DNA of 64,000 bases from Pseudoflavonifractor sp. Marseille-P3106 (GCA_900169975.1 LT827117.1:1-64000), one strand, 5' to 3'; counted from the first letter of the stretch, positions 8,988 through 17,222 are shown. Notes: generated by a model not told the origin, from the letters alone. A program made the numbers and translations.

Positions 8988-9028
8988 AAGGACCTCTCTG
9001 AAATTTCCTAAGATTCAGAGAGGTCCTT
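8983..9028 (-). terminator. Attenuator-like terminator after a leader peptide
   Basis: A 15-bp perfect inverted repeat (AAGGACCTCTCTGAA and its complement, 11-base loop) is followed on the minus strand by TTTTTT. The 5' arm begins within the TAA stop codon of the 16-residue leader peptide. A ribosome at that stop codon would cover the 5' arm and prevent the hairpin from forming. Confidence 0.75.
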
Positions 9029-9077
9029 AAGCGATACCACCGGTGGTCAAAAAGCATGAGTATGTGGTGACGCACAT
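9027..9077 (-). CDS. Putative 16-residue leader peptide of an attenuator
   Basis: The frame MCVTTYSCFLTTGGIA lies about 35 bases downstream of a good promoter (9117 to 9145) and ends at a TAA that overlaps the first bases of the terminator stem. This is the layout of leader peptides that control antibiotic-resistance or element genes by ribosome-dependent readthrough. The ribosome-binding site is weak, which lowers confidence. No resistance gene follows; the next gene on this strand is the replication-initiator-like gene about 540 bases on. Confidence 0.4.
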   Translation of the reverse strand: MCVTTYSCFLTTGGIA

Positions 9078-9116
9078 CTTATGCTTGGAGGTGTCCTGTA
9101 TCGCAACAGTCAATTC

Positions 9117-9145
9117 ATTGTACAGGATTCCTCCTTAAAAATCAA
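9117..9145 (-). promoter_or_regulatory. Sigma-70-type promoter for the leader/terminator cassette
   Basis: The minus strand reads TTGATT, 17 bases, TACAAT with an extended TG. Flanking it is an imperfect inverted repeat (GGAGG-N3-CCTGTA and TACAGG-N3-CCTCC) that spans the -10 region and the start of the transcript. Confidence 0.6.
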
Positions 9146-9162
9146 GAAGGGGGCTAACATAG

Positions 9163-9243
9163 ATGGCCAAAAAATTTTCAGATTTTAAGGAGAATAAAGA
9201 TGAATTTTTCTACATTCCACCGACTTCCAATTACTGGGCATAA
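9163..9243 (+). CDS. Possible 26-residue upstream ORF overlapping the 319-residue gene
   Basis: The frame starts MAKKFSDFKENKDEFF and ends YIPPTSNYWA. An AAGGGGG site lies upstream of its ATG. It covers the ribosome-binding site and first 14 codons of the gene at 9200 in another frame. It could couple or attenuate translation of that gene, or be a chance frame. No family is recognised. Confidence 0.3.
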   Translation: MAKKFSDFKENKDEFFYIPPTSNYWA

Positions 9244-10159
9244 GGACATTGACTTCGTAGATATCCGCCTTGAAACGGATACCAGTCTATATGTCGATCC
9301 CGAGCGTATTGCGCTTAGTAACCATCCCATTTCAGCATCCGCATCTCACTGCATAGATGATTTCTTCGCCACACTTTGCCAGGTTGCGGCGGAGAGAAAC
9401 TCGAAGCGTTTGTACGACATGCTGTCTTTTGGACGGGAACCTAACGAAACGCATCTAGGTCTTTCTGCTTCCCGTTCGCAAGGACGGGGTACATCTCCCG
9501 AAATACTAATGCCGATTGTTGAGGAGATGATAAGAGAGCATCTCTTTGACAAGGGACTGATTACTCAACTTGGTGATCTTCATTTGTGGACTCCAAACTT
9601 TGGTTATGACCGTCTTTCAGATCTGACAACCAACATTATCCGGGCGGTTCTGATTGACTATACCCTCGAACAGTACGAGTATTGGGGCATCTCAAATGCG
9701 GGTGACACTCCTGCCATTTTTTGTATGTGGAATTCTACGACTCACCGCTGGGAAAGAAGAGAATTCCCCAGAATCAGTTCAGGAAGCTATCAAACGTTGC
9801 TTGTTCCCAAATGCTTTGTTGGTAGGCGCATGTTGTCATCCCCGGGAGAACTTCTCCAGAAATATGCCCTGCGCTATCGACAGCAAGAGCATCTCGATGT
9901 TAGAAGCGATCTGTGCCACCGCAAGGTCGACAAGAATGGGGTAGAAACTTGGAAGCCCCCCGCCAAAAAGGAGATTCGAGCCTTTGAAATGAAGGGGACT
10001 CCTGACAAAGCATACTTGCTTGAAATGGGGCACCGCTATCCTAGAATGGTCGACGAATTTCATACCGATCACCGGTTTTCATATCGTAGTTGCCCCCAGA
10101 TAATGAGCGATTACGAGCTGGATAAGCTACTCTATGGACACGACGAGTTGGCAGTTTAA
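9200..10159 (+). CDS. Unrecognised 319-residue protein, element cargo
   Basis: I do not recognise this family. The protein starts MNFSTFHRLPITGHKDIDF, is soluble with no signal peptide or membrane segment, and is rich in charged and aromatic residues. Distinct features are LETDTSLYVDPERIAL near the N terminus, the segment GYDRLSDLTTNIIRAVLIDY (about residues 134 to 153) and RKVDKNGVETWKPPAKKEI near residue 250. AAGGAG lies 7 bases before the ATG, and a strong terminator follows at 10164. It is the only plus-strand gene in this part of the element and sits beside the attachment site, where cargo such as defence genes is often found. No function is assigned. Confidence 0.75.
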   Translation: MNFSTFHRLPITGHKDIDFVDIRLETDTSLYVDPERIALSNHPISASASHCIDDFFATLCQVAAERNSKRLYDMLSFGREPNETHLGLSASRSQGRGTSPEILMPIVEEMIREHLFDKGLITQLGDLHLWTPNFGYDRLSDLTTNIIRAVLIDYTLEQYEYWGISNAGDTPAIFCMWNSTTHRWERREFPRISSGSYQTLLVPKCFVGRRMLSSPGELLQKYALRYRQQEHLDVRSDLCHRKVDKNGVETWKPPAKKEIRAFEMKGTPDKAYLLEMGHRYPRMVDEFHTDHRFSYRSCPQIMSDYELDKLLYGHDELAV

Positions 10160-10163
10160 AAAG

Positions 10164-10193
10164 CAGGGCCCCAGTTATGGGGCCCTGTTTTTT
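10164..10193 (+). terminator. Rho-independent terminator of the 319-residue gene
   Basis: A 10-bp perfect stem CAGGGCCCCA/TGGGGCCCTG with a 4-base loop is followed by TTTTTT on the plus strand, 5 bases after the stop codon. Confidence 0.9.
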
Positions 10194-10222
10194 ACCTTAC
10201 GCTATAAAAAATCCGCCTAAGT

Positions 10223-10435
10223 CTATTCTTTTATCATTTCCTCCATCTTCAACCAATCCTCAAAGGACTTCCTGGAAATACGGATCATGTTGCCGATGCG
10301 GATCGTCTTGAACAATCCGGAGTTGGCGAGTTTATAGGCCGAGGTGCGGCCAATACCGAGAATGGCTGCAATGTCACTCACGGTGTATGTTCTGCTTTGG
10401 GGCGTACCTTTTTCGTTGGTCGTACTGGTGTTCAT
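10223..10435 (-). CDS. Excisionase-like helix-turn-helix protein
   Basis: The 70-residue protein contains a MerR/excisionase-type HTH: YTVSDIAAILGIGRTSAYKL (about residues 16 to 35), followed by IRIGNMIRISRKSFEDWL. I chose the ATG at 10435 because AGGAGG lies 8 bases upstream; an in-frame ATG nine codons earlier has no such site. Proteins of this size next to an attachment site act as recombination directionality factors or as small element repressors. The gene is about 225 bases from the tRNA remnant. No integrase is present in the window, which is unusual next to such a gene. Confidence 0.75.
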   Translation of the reverse strand: MNTSTTNEKGTPQSRTYTVSDIAAILGIGRTSAYKLANSGLFKTIRIGNMIRISRKSFEDWLKMEEMIKE

Positions 10436-10450
10436 AAGATTAACCTCCTG

Positions 10451-10521
10451 TGCTAATCGCATTTTGAAATATCCCCTGGAAGCTCTCTGTCACAAGGGGT
10501 TCCTGCTAATACCTTGCTAAT
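10451..10521. repeat. Three direct repeats TGCTAAT near the element end
   Basis: TGCTAAT occurs at 10451, 10504 and 10515. The first and third copies are followed by similar sequence (CGCATTTTGAAA and ACGACATTTGAAA). They lie between the excisionase-like gene and the tRNA remnant, the expected place for arm-type or excisionase binding sites. The role is inferred from position. Confidence 0.45.
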
Positions 10522-10659
10522 ACGACATTTGAAAAGCCGTTGTAAGGCAGCATATTTCAGGGGAATTTGTGCAAATTGACCTGCTTCCAGGCAACACAAT
10601 TTGCGAAGAAACAACACGGGAAGATATGATATGAACCATTTACGAAATGGTACGCCGTA

Positions 10660-10704
10660 CTCCTAAGCGAAAGGCCGGCAGTTCGAGTCTGCCCGGGGAC
10701 GCCA
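10660..10704 (+). other. Element attachment site: 3' fragment of tRNA-Arg (anticodon CCT)
   Basis: The 45 bases hold an anticodon loop CTCCTAA, the 3' anticodon strand GCGAA, a T-arm GGCAG-TTCGAGT-CTGCC, the 3' acceptor strand CGGGGAC, discriminator G and CCA. The sequence to the left cannot supply the matching 5' strands: GCGAA has no partner and no GTCCCCG 5' acceptor strand is present. It is therefore a displaced 3' tRNA end, as left by tyrosine-recombinase integration into a tRNA gene. The plus-strand orientation puts the element to the left, and the functional tRNA should be rebuilt at its other end. Confidence 0.8.
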
Positions 10705-10713
10705 GCAAACAAT

Positions 10714-10751
10714 GCTGCAAGCCTGTATTTATGCGGGTTTGCAGCTTTTTT
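10714..10751 (+). terminator. Original tRNA-Arg terminator
   Basis: A 12-bp stem (GCTGCAAGCCTG/CGGGTTTGCAGC, with G-U pairs) and an 8-base loop are followed by TTTTTT. It lies 9 bases after the tRNA CCA end and marks the start of undisturbed chromosome. Confidence 0.8.
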
Positions 10752-11030
10752 GCTGTTTCCCATTTGTACCATGAAAATAATGGCGGAACATATGAGGTGA
10801 TTTGCTCCGGTTCTCTCTTTTGGTAAAACACTTGCTCAAACGGCAGGATCATGCTCTCTTCCGCGGCTGCTTTTTGCTGTACCTCTTTCCAGGCCTCGAG
10901 GGGTTCCCTTATCTTCCTTTTCTCACAGCATTTGCAGGCCCGCTATCTGCCATAACCTCGATACCATTTTTTCATCATGCAGAAAGCGGCGGGACACTGG
11001 TTTGGGTGTCCCGCCGCTTGGTTTTGTTTT
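10752..11030. other. Intergenic region with terminator-like hairpin after the acyl-CoA dehydrogenase gene
   Basis: No gene is seen. A 14-bp perfect hairpin at 10984 to 11019 (AAGCGGCGGGACAC and complement) lies 12 bases beyond the stop codon of the minus-strand gene at 11031. It has a poor T-tract on the minus side and a T-rich tail on the plus side. It probably ends the long operon. Confidence 0.6.
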
Positions 11031-12173
11031 TTACTTCACACCCATCCAGGAGGAAATGACCATCTTCTGGACTTCGCTGGTGCCCTCGTAGATTTCGGTG
11101 ATCTTGGCGTCCCGCATCATCCGCTCCATGGGATAGTCCCGGGTGTAGCCGTAACCGCCGAAGAGCTGCACGCACCGGCGGGTCACGTCACTGGCGTTCT
11201 GAGCCGCGATGAGCTTGGCCATGGCCGCCAGATGGCTGTACGGCTCGTGGGCATCCTTGGCACAGGCCGCCTGGTACACCAGCAGTCGGGCCGCCTCAGT
11301 GTTGGCCCGCATCTGGGCCAGCTCGAACTGGGTGTTTTGGAACTGGCTCAGCCGTTTGCCGAACTGCACCCGGGTTTTGACGTACTCCACTGTCTCATCG
11401 ATGGCGCCCTGGGCGATGCCCAGGGCCTGGGAGGCGATACCGATCCGCCCGCCGTCCAGAGTCATCATGGCGATCTTGAAGCCCTTGTTCAGCTCACCCA
11501 GCAGGTTCTCCTTGGGCACCACGCAGTCCTCAAACACCAGCTCCGCCGTGGCGGAGCCACGGATACCCATCTTCTCCTCGTGCTTGCCGATGGAGAAGCC
11601 CTGAAAGCCCTTTTCCACAATAAAGGCGGAGATGCCCTTGTTCCCAAGCTCCTTTGCCGTCATGGCAAAGACCACGTAGATGTCCGCCGGGCCGGCGTTG
11701 GTGATAAACACTTTGGAGCCGTTGAGCAGCCAGTGATCTCCCTTGTCCTCAGCCACCGTCTTCTGCATGGCTGAGTCGGTGCCGGCCCCTGGCTCGGTGA
11801 GGCCGAAAGCTCCAAGCTTCTGCCCGGAGGCCAGGGAGGTCAGGTATTTCTTCTTCTGCTCGTCGGTGCCAAAGTTGTAGATGGGCCAAGCACTCAGTGA
11901 GGTATGGGCAGACACAATGACGCCGGTGGAGGCGCAGACCTTGCTCAGCTCCTCCACACACTGGGCATAGGAGAGATTATCCACCCCGGCCCCGCCGTAC
12001 TCTTCGGGGAAGGGGATGCCCAGCAAATTCATCCCAGCCATCTTGGCCACGGTTTCCTCGGGGAAGCGCTCGTCTTTGTCGATCTCCGCCGCCAGGGCCT
12101 TCACCTCGCCCTGGGCAAACTCACGGTACATCTTTTGCAGTTCCTCATGCATTTCATCCTGGAAAAAGTCCAT
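11031..12173 (-). CDS. Acyl-CoA dehydrogenase (butyryl-CoA dehydrogenase type)
   Basis: The 380-residue flavoprotein is full length for the family. Motifs are FGLTEPGAGTDSA, NGSKVFITNAGPAD, a GGRIGIASQALGIAQGA helix, LFGGYGYTRDYPMERMMRDAK and the catalytic glutamate in EIYEGTSEVQ. It reduces an enoyl-CoA, or oxidises an acyl-CoA, with electrons passing through Etf. AAGGAG lies 8 bases before ATG 12173; the frame stays open upstream without similarity. It is the last gene of the row and is separated from etfA by 207 bases, so it may be expressed at a different level from the rest of the operon. Confidence 0.92.
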   Translation of the reverse strand: MDFFQDEMHEELQKMYREFAQGEVKALAAEIDKDERFPEETVAKMAGMNLLGIPFPEEYGGAGVDNLSYAQCVEELSKVCASTGVIVSAHTSLSAWPIYNFGTDEQKKKYLTSLASGQKLGAFGLTEPGAGTDSAMQKTVAEDKGDHWLLNGSKVFITNAGPADIYVVFAMTAKELGNKGISAFIVEKGFQGFSIGKHEEKMGIRGSATAELVFEDCVVPKENLLGELNKGFKIAMMTLDGGRIGIASQALGIAQGAIDETVEYVKTRVQFGKRLSQFQNTQFELAQMRANTEAARLLVYQAACAKDAHEPYSHLAAMAKLIAAQNASDVTRRCVQLFGGYGYTRDYPMERMMRDAKITEIYEGTSEVQKMVISSWMGVK

Positions 12174-12380
12174 AGTTGTCTCTCCTTTTCTGTGTTTGAT
12201 TTTATAGAAAGCTTGTTGTGAATTTTGTAACAATGCCCTGATACGACTTTGGACTGCCCGGCAAGAGGCAGTCCAAAGTCTGAAGAAAGGTGAAACGGCC
12301 CACAGACACCTGCAGGAGGAAGGCATCAATCTGGATTCTCGATCTTTGACCGTTTCAAACATATGTCAGGAGAAGACCCC
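12174..12380 (-). promoter_or_regulatory. Structured spacer between etfA and the acyl-CoA dehydrogenase gene
   Basis: The spacer holds a 14-bp perfect inverted repeat (GACTTTGGACTGCC at 12245 to 12258 and its complement at 12267 to 12280) without a T-tract. A second, wider pair, TGAAACGG (12291) and CCGTTTCA (12350), flanks about 50 bases. On the minus strand TTACAA-N18-TATAAA is a possible weak promoter for the downstream gene. The hairpins could trim or stabilise the mRNA. Confidence 0.45.
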
Positions 12381-13388
12381 TCAGGCGCGAGATTTCTTGA
12401 TCTCCTCGGTGAGCACCGGCAGCACCTCAAACAGGTTTCCTACCACGCCGTAATCCGCCACATCGAAGATGGGGGCGTCAGGGTCCTTGTTGATGGCTAC
12501 GATGCAGTCAGAGCCGGACATGCCGGCCAAGTGCTGGATGGCGCCGGAGATGCCGCAGGCGATGTATACCTTAGGAGCCACGGTCTTGCCTGTCTGGCCC
12601 ACCTGATGGCTGTGGGCGATCCAGCCGGAGTCCACAGCGGCGCGGGAGGCACCCACAGTGGCCCCCAGGGCGGCGGCCAAAGGCTTGATGTGGGTTTCGA
12701 ACCCCTCGGGGCCGCCCACGCCACGGCCGCCGGAGACGATGATCTCCGCGCCCTCCAGGTCCACCTTTTCGCTGTCCATGTCCCGAATTATTTCCAACAC
12801 CTGGGTGCGGATGTCCTTGGCGTCCACATGGATGCATTCCTTGATGATTTCGGCCTTTCCGGGGGCAATGTTGCCTTTCTTGAATACGCCGGGACGCACC
12901 GTGCCCATCTGGGGGCGGTGGTCCGGGCAGAGGATGGTGGCCATCAGGTTGCCGCCGAAGGCAGGACGGGTCCAGGCCACGTTTCCGCTCTCCTCGTCAA
13001 TATCCAACGCGGTACAGTCCGCGGTCAAGCCGGTCTTCAGACGGCAGCTCACTCGGGGGCCCAGGTCCCGGCCGTTGTTGGTGGCCCCAATAAGGATGGT
13101 GGTGGGGCCGTATTTCTCCACCAGGGCGCACAGGGCGCTGGTGTAGGCGTCGGTGGTGTAGGAGGCGTACTCGGCGCTGTCCACCACCAGGAGCTGGTCG
13201 GCACCGTGGCTGTTGGCCGCGCCCACGGCAGGGTCTACACCGCTGCCGATGATTACCGCCACCAGCTTGCCCCCTTGCTTATCAGCCATCATCCGGCCGG
13301 GGGTCAGCAGCTCCAGACCCACATTCTTGGCGGAGCCGTCTTCGTTGGTCTCTATAAATACCCAGAGGTCTTTCGTCTTTGCTTCCAT
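12381..13388 (-). CDS. etfA: Electron transfer flavoprotein alpha subunit
   Basis: The 335-residue protein has the Etf N-terminal domain ([17 protein letters not shown]) and the C-terminal FAD-binding domain: [33 protein letters not shown] and [18 protein letters not shown]. With EtfB it carries electrons to the acyl-CoA dehydrogenases encoded beside it. In clostridia such Etf/dehydrogenase pairs can be electron-bifurcating, reducing ferredoxin with NADH. The gene lies 16 bases after etfB, with GGGAGG before the ATG. Confidence 0.95.
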   Translation of the reverse strand: MEAKTKDLWVFIETNEDGSAKNVGLELLTPGRMMADKQGGKLVAVIIGSGVDPAVGAANSHGADQLLVVDSAEYASYTTDAYTSALCALVEKYGPTTILIGATNNGRDLGPRVSCRLKTGLTADCTALDIDEESGNVAWTRPAFGGNLMATILCPDHRPQMGTVRPGVFKKGNIAPGKAEIIKECIHVDAKDIRTQVLEIIRDMDSEKVDLEGAEIIVSGGRGVGGPEGFETHIKPLAAALGATVGASRAAVDSGWIAHSHQVGQTGKTVAPKVYIACGISGAIQHLAGMSGSDCIVAINKDPDAPIFDVADYGVVGNLFEVLPVLTEEIKKSRA

Positions 13389-13404
13389 ATTTCCGTTGCC
13401 TCCC

Positions 13405-14208
13405 TTAGATGATGCTGGCCGCGCTCAATGTGGCGAACAGTTTCTTGGCGGAATCCTCGTTGGTCTCTTCCTGGATCTTCACGCCCCCGGTCTTCTTCTG
13501 GGGTACGAAGGTCTTCTTCACCTTGGTGGGAGAGCCCTTCAGTCCGGCCTGGGCCAGATCAATGGTGGTCAGCTCTGCGGCGGTGATATTGGGGATCTCG
13601 GCCCGGTTGGCGGCCATCTTCCGCTTGATGGTGGGATAGCGGGGGTCCCAGGCCGGCTTGGTGAAGGTGACCACGCAGGGCATCTTCACGCCGATGACGG
13701 ACTTCCCGTCCTCCATCTCCTTGGTTACCTTCAGAATGCCTCCGTCCACAACGGCCTCCAGGCCGTAGGTCACCTGGGGAAGTCCCATGTGCTCTGCCAT
13801 CTCGGGGCCCACCTGAGCGGTGTCACCGTCGATGGCCTGTTTGCCGCAGAAGATGGCATCGAACGGACCCTCCAGTTCCTCCAGCTTCTTCACTGCATTG
13901 CAGAGGATGTAGCTGGTGGCTAGGGTATCAGACCCGCCGAAAGCCCGGTCAGTGACCAGATAAGCCTTGTCTGCGGCAATGGCCAAACACTCCTTTAGAG
14001 CGGACTTTGCCTGCTCGGGGCCCATGGACACGACCACGATCTTGGTGTCAGGATCGGCGTCCTTGATCCGGGCGGCAGCCTCCAGAGCGTAGCCGTCAAA
14101 CGGGTTCACGATGGAGGGCACCCCGTCACGGATCAGAGTGTTGGTCTCCGGATTGATTTTGATCTCTGTGGTGTCAGGAACTTGTTTCACACAGACGAGA
14201 ATGTTCAT
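13405..14208 (-). CDS. etfB: Electron transfer flavoprotein beta subunit
   Basis: The 267-residue protein begins MNILVCVKQVPDTTEIKIN, the usual EtfB start, and carries the nucleotide-binding segment AIFCGKQAIDGDTAQVGPEMAEH and the C-terminal KRKMAANRAEIPN region. It pairs with EtfA. Its ATG overlaps the stop codon of the upstream ligase gene by 4 bases (ATGA), which ties Etf synthesis to that gene. A bifurcating function is plausible from the clostridial setting but is not decided by sequence inspection. Confidence 0.95.
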   Translation of the reverse strand: MNILVCVKQVPDTTEIKINPETNTLIRDGVPSIVNPFDGYALEAAARIKDADPDTKIVVVSMGPEQAKSALKECLAIAADKAYLVTDRAFGGSDTLATSYILCNAVKKLEELEGPFDAIFCGKQAIDGDTAQVGPEMAEHMGLPQVTYGLEAVVDGGILKVTKEMEDGKSVIGVKMPCVVTFTKPAWDPRYPTIKRKMAANRAEIPNITAAELTTIDLAQAGLKGSPTKVKKTFVPQKKTGGVKIQEETNEDSAKKLFATLSAASII

Positions 14209-15896
14209 AGATATTTACCTCTTTTTGTGTCAGATTCGGGTTTTCCGACCGCATATGGAATGTGCGCGGGACTGTCGGGGCTCGCCATTCCCCCTTCGAC
14301 CTCGAGCGCAAATTTTTCCATCGCAATGAGCTTTAGCGCTTTTTGGTCGATCTTCCCGGAGCCTGTAACGGGAAATTCTTCCAGCTGCCAGACATATTTG
14401 GGCGCCTTGAAAGACGCCAGGTGCTGCTTCACATAGCCGGAGATCATTTTTCCGTCCAGTTGGACCCCGGGAGCCGCCTGAACAAAGGCTACGATCTCCT
14501 CCTGGATGGCCGTGTTGACCTCTAAGCCGATCACCTTTGTCTCCCTGATGTCAGAGCTGGCGTTTCGGATTACGCACTCGATTTCCGCGGGGGCGATGTT
14601 CTCCCCGCCGCGGATAATCATATCGCTCATCCGGCTGGTAAAGTGGAAGTAGCCTGCCTCATCACGGAAGCCCAGGTCGCCGGTCCGCATCCAGCCGTCT
14701 CCCCAAAATTTTTTTCTGTTTTCTTCTTCTAACTTGTAGTAGCCCTGCATCACACAAAAGCCACGGGCCTGGAGCTCGCCTACCTCGTTGACTTCGGCCT
14801 CTCTGCCCTCGTTCTCGTTCCACACACGCACCTCCATGTTAGGGATGGGGACGCCAATGGTGGTGGCCTTCGTATGGGCGTCGTCCTCGTACTTGGAGAA
14901 GGTGATCAGAGGGGAGGTCTCGGTCTGACCGTAGGCCATCTGAAGATAGGGAACGTTGAGTTTCTCCATAATGGCCTCATAGCGTTCTGCCGTGATGCCG
15001 GAGCCGGAAGCCGTACCAGAACGCCAGGAACTGAGATCGTATTGCCCAAACCGGGGATGCTGGATGATCTGCAGGATCATTGAGGGGACTACATTAAAGG
15101 CCGTACAGCGATATCGTTGGATCAGTTCCATCGCCTGTTCCGCCTTGAAGGTGCGCATCAGCACCACGGTCATGCCCATCACGACTCCCAGCATCAGTCC
15201 ACAGGTCATGCCGGAGCAGTGGAAGATGGGCATGGCGCTGAGCAGGCGGTCTTGCTCCCGGTCCCAGTGCATGAGCGCACTGATCTCCCGGGCGTTGTTT
15301 AGGACTCCGTGGTGGGAGAGGAGCACGCCCTTGGGCCGCTTGGTGGTTCCGGAGGTAAACAGCATGCAGGCGGTGTCTCCGCTTTTGACGGCGGCCTTGG
15401 CCCGATTCAGTTCCTCCCGGGCCTTATCCTCCATAGCCGTCCCCTCCAGGAAGCGGGTTTCCTCTTCCCGAAGCAGAGCTTCCATGTCCCAGCACGCTTG
15501 AAGGGAGGGGGCTTTTTCCTTTACCCGCGCCAAAATGTCAGGGTAGGAGAGGGAACCGGTGGAGCTGCCGTAGAACATGAACTGGATGTCCGAATAGGCC
15601 AGGACGCTGCCCAGCTCCAACTCTTTGTAGGAATAGTTAAAGATGACGGGAACAGCCCCCACCTTCATCGCCGCGTACAGCGTAAATGCTAGTGCCACGG
15701 TGTTGACGCTCCACAGGCCCAGGCGGCTCCCCTTTCTGATCCCGCTTTGGAGCATCATGGAAGCCATACGATCTGTGATCGCCTCCGTCGCGCCCCAAGT
15801 GTATACGGTATCCTCGAAAATATATGCTGTATTGTCCCGGTAGTGCTTGGCGTTGTAAGCCAAAGCGTCCGAGAGCGTGATATCTAATAGCTCCAT
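14205..15896 (-). CDS. AMP-forming acyl-CoA synthetase (CoA ligase)
   Basis: The 563-residue ANL-superfamily enzyme has the ATP-binding P-loop LFTSGTTKRPKGVLLSHHG (about residue 177), the A5 motif AYGQTETSPLITF, the A7/A8 region GDGWMRTGDLGFRDEAGYFHFTSR with SDMIIRGGENIAPAEIE, and the catalytic lysine motif PVTGSGKIDQKALK near the C terminus. It activates a carboxylate to its CoA thioester via an acyl-adenylate. Its place between the CoA-transferase gene and etfBA suggests it primes the pathway with the first CoA ester, which the transferase then recycles. Substrate unknown. Confidence 0.9.
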   Translation of the reverse strand: MELLDITLSDALAYNAKHYRDNTAYIFEDTVYTWGATEAITDRMASMMLQSGIRKGSRLGLWSVNTVALAFTLYAAMKVGAVPVIFNYSYKELELGSVLAYSDIQFMFYGSSTGSLSYPDILARVKEKAPSLQACWDMEALLREEETRFLEGTAMEDKAREELNRAKAAVKSGDTACMLFTSGTTKRPKGVLLSHHGVLNNAREISALMHWDREQDRLLSAMPIFHCSGMTCGLMLGVVMGMTVVLMRTFKAEQAMELIQRYRCTAFNVVPSMILQIIQHPRFGQYDLSSWRSGTASGSGITAERYEAIMEKLNVPYLQMAYGQTETSPLITFSKYEDDAHTKATTIGVPIPNMEVRVWNENEGREAEVNEVGELQARGFCVMQGYYKLEEENRKKFWGDGWMRTGDLGFRDEAGYFHFTSRMSDMIIRGGENIAPAEIECVIRNASSDIRETKVIGLEVNTAIQEEIVAFVQAAPGVQLDGKMISGYVKQHLASFKAPKYVWQLEEFPVTGSGKIDQKALKLIAMEKFALEVEGGMASPDSPAHIPYAVGKPESDTKRGKYL

Positions 15897-15960
15897 ACGT
15901 GAAGCGCCCTCCTTGAGTTCCCGGGGCGGAAGTTGCTGTGATCGGTTTTTTCGCCCCGGT

Positions 15961-17199
15961 TTACTTTTGCTTCTTCAGCGGGGCGTGGGTTTTCTCTTCC
16001 ACAAGGATCCCCCTGTCCAGAAGCTCTTTGATCTGGCCGTCCTGATAGCCCAACTCCCGCATGATCTCAGAAGTCTGCTCACCCAGGAAGGGGGCTCTGT
16101 TGCGGGGGGGCAGGGTCACGCCGCCAAATTTCGCGGGGGTGGCACACTCGGTGAACTTCTCGCCGTTGATGGTGAAATCATTGAAAAACAGATTCTCCTG
16201 GGCCTGCCTGGAATCCATCAGATCATAGACGTTGGCCACGATGGCGTGAGGAACATCGTACTGCTGGAGAATGTGGTCCAGCTCGTCCCGCTCGAATTTG
16301 GCGAAGCCTGCAGCAATGATGCCCACGATCTCCCGGCTGCGCTCGTTCCCCTTGGCAAAGGTGTTGTACTCCGGATCGGTGATAAGTTCCTCCCGGCCGA
16401 TGATTTTCATAAAGAAGGGGAAATACCGCTCGTACTCATGGCAGCAGACCATGATCCACTTGTCGTCCTTGCACTGATAGGTATTGTTCAGCGGGGTATT
16501 CTCCAGGCGCGACTTGGGATATTTGTCCAGGTCGCTGCACTGGATGGAAAGAACAGGCTCGGTCATGTTGAAGATAGCCTGGCCGTAGAGGGAGACTACG
16601 ACCTTACTGCCCTCGCCGGTGCACTTCTGCTTGTATAGGGCGGCGCTGACAGCGGCGGCCATGGTGCAGGCGGTGGAGTTGTCACCAAAGGAGCTGGGGG
16701 GGATTACGGGAGCGGTGCCCTTTTCCATGGAGGCCACCATGGGGCCGCCCAGGGCCCAGAAGCACACGTTGTCAAAGCCGGGATCATTGGCCAGGGGGCC
16801 GGTCTCGCCAAAGCCGGTCATGTGGGCGTGGATTAGACGGGGGTGCTTTTTGGCGAGAGTCTCGTAGTCCATCCCCAGCTTCTTCAGGGCCTTGCCCCGG
16901 GTATTGGTCAGCAGGACGTCCGCCGTCTCCAGCAGCTTGGCCATGATCTCCTGGCCCTCCGGAGTCTTCAGGTTTAGGGCGATACTTTTCTTGTTGGCGT
17001 TGTGAACATCGTAGGTGATATACTTCATGCCGGGCAGGGGCACGGCAAAGCGGGTGGTGTCCCCGTGGGGAGTGGGTTCCACCTTGATGATATCAGCACC
17101 CCAGTCGGCCAGAATCCGTCCGGCGGAGGGAGCCGCCACGTAGGTCGTGAGTTCGATGATACGCACGCCCTTCAAAAGGGCGTAAGGCTGTTCACTCAT
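15961..17199 (-). CDS. hadA: Family III CoA-transferase, HadA-like (2-hydroxyacyl-CoA forming)
   Basis: The 412-residue class III CoA-transferase has the N-terminal CoA-binding region (VRIIELTTYVAAPSAGRIL, DWGADIIKVE) and the catalytic aspartate in ANDPGFDNVCFWALGG. The CaiB/FldA/HadA family moves CoA from a product acyl-CoA to an incoming (R)-2-hydroxyacid. Because it is followed upstream in the operon by HadC, HadB and HadI, the HadA role is well supported by context. ATG 17199 has AAGGAG 10 bases upstream; the frame continues upstream to 17301 without similarity. Confidence 0.88.
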   Translation of the reverse strand: MSEQPYALLKGVRIIELTTYVAAPSAGRILADWGADIIKVEPTPHGDTTRFAVPLPGMKYITYDVHNANKKSIALNLKTPEGQEIMAKLLETADVLLTNTRGKALKKLGMDYETLAKKHPRLIHAHMTGFGETGPLANDPGFDNVCFWALGGPMVASMEKGTAPVIPPSSFGDNSTACTMAAAVSAALYKQKCTGEGSKVVVSLYGQAIFNMTEPVLSIQCSDLDKYPKSRLENTPLNNTYQCKDDKWIMVCCHEYERYFPFFMKIIGREELITDPEYNTFAKGNERSREIVGIIAAGFAKFERDELDHILQQYDVPHAIVANVYDLMDSRQAQENLFFNDFTINGEKFTECATPAKFGGVTLPPRNRAPFLGEQTSEIMRELGYQDGQIKELLDRGILVEEKTHAPLKKQK

Positions 17200-17222
17200 A
17201 AATCTGTTTCTCCTTTTGCAGT

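Noticed and set aside
8821-9075. 84-residue minus-strand frame across the attenuator
   Set aside because: It reads straight through the terminator hairpin; the short leader frame ending at the stem fits the layout better.
8988-9077. T-box riboswitch suggested by GGTGGTATCGC before a terminator
   Set aside because: The T-box core needs UGGNACC; here it is TGGTATC. The upstream stem I structures are absent and no aminoacyl-tRNA or amino-acid gene follows.
10557-10852. Short minus-strand frames across the tRNA remnant
   Set aside because: They translate the antisense of a tRNA end, a known source of false proteins.
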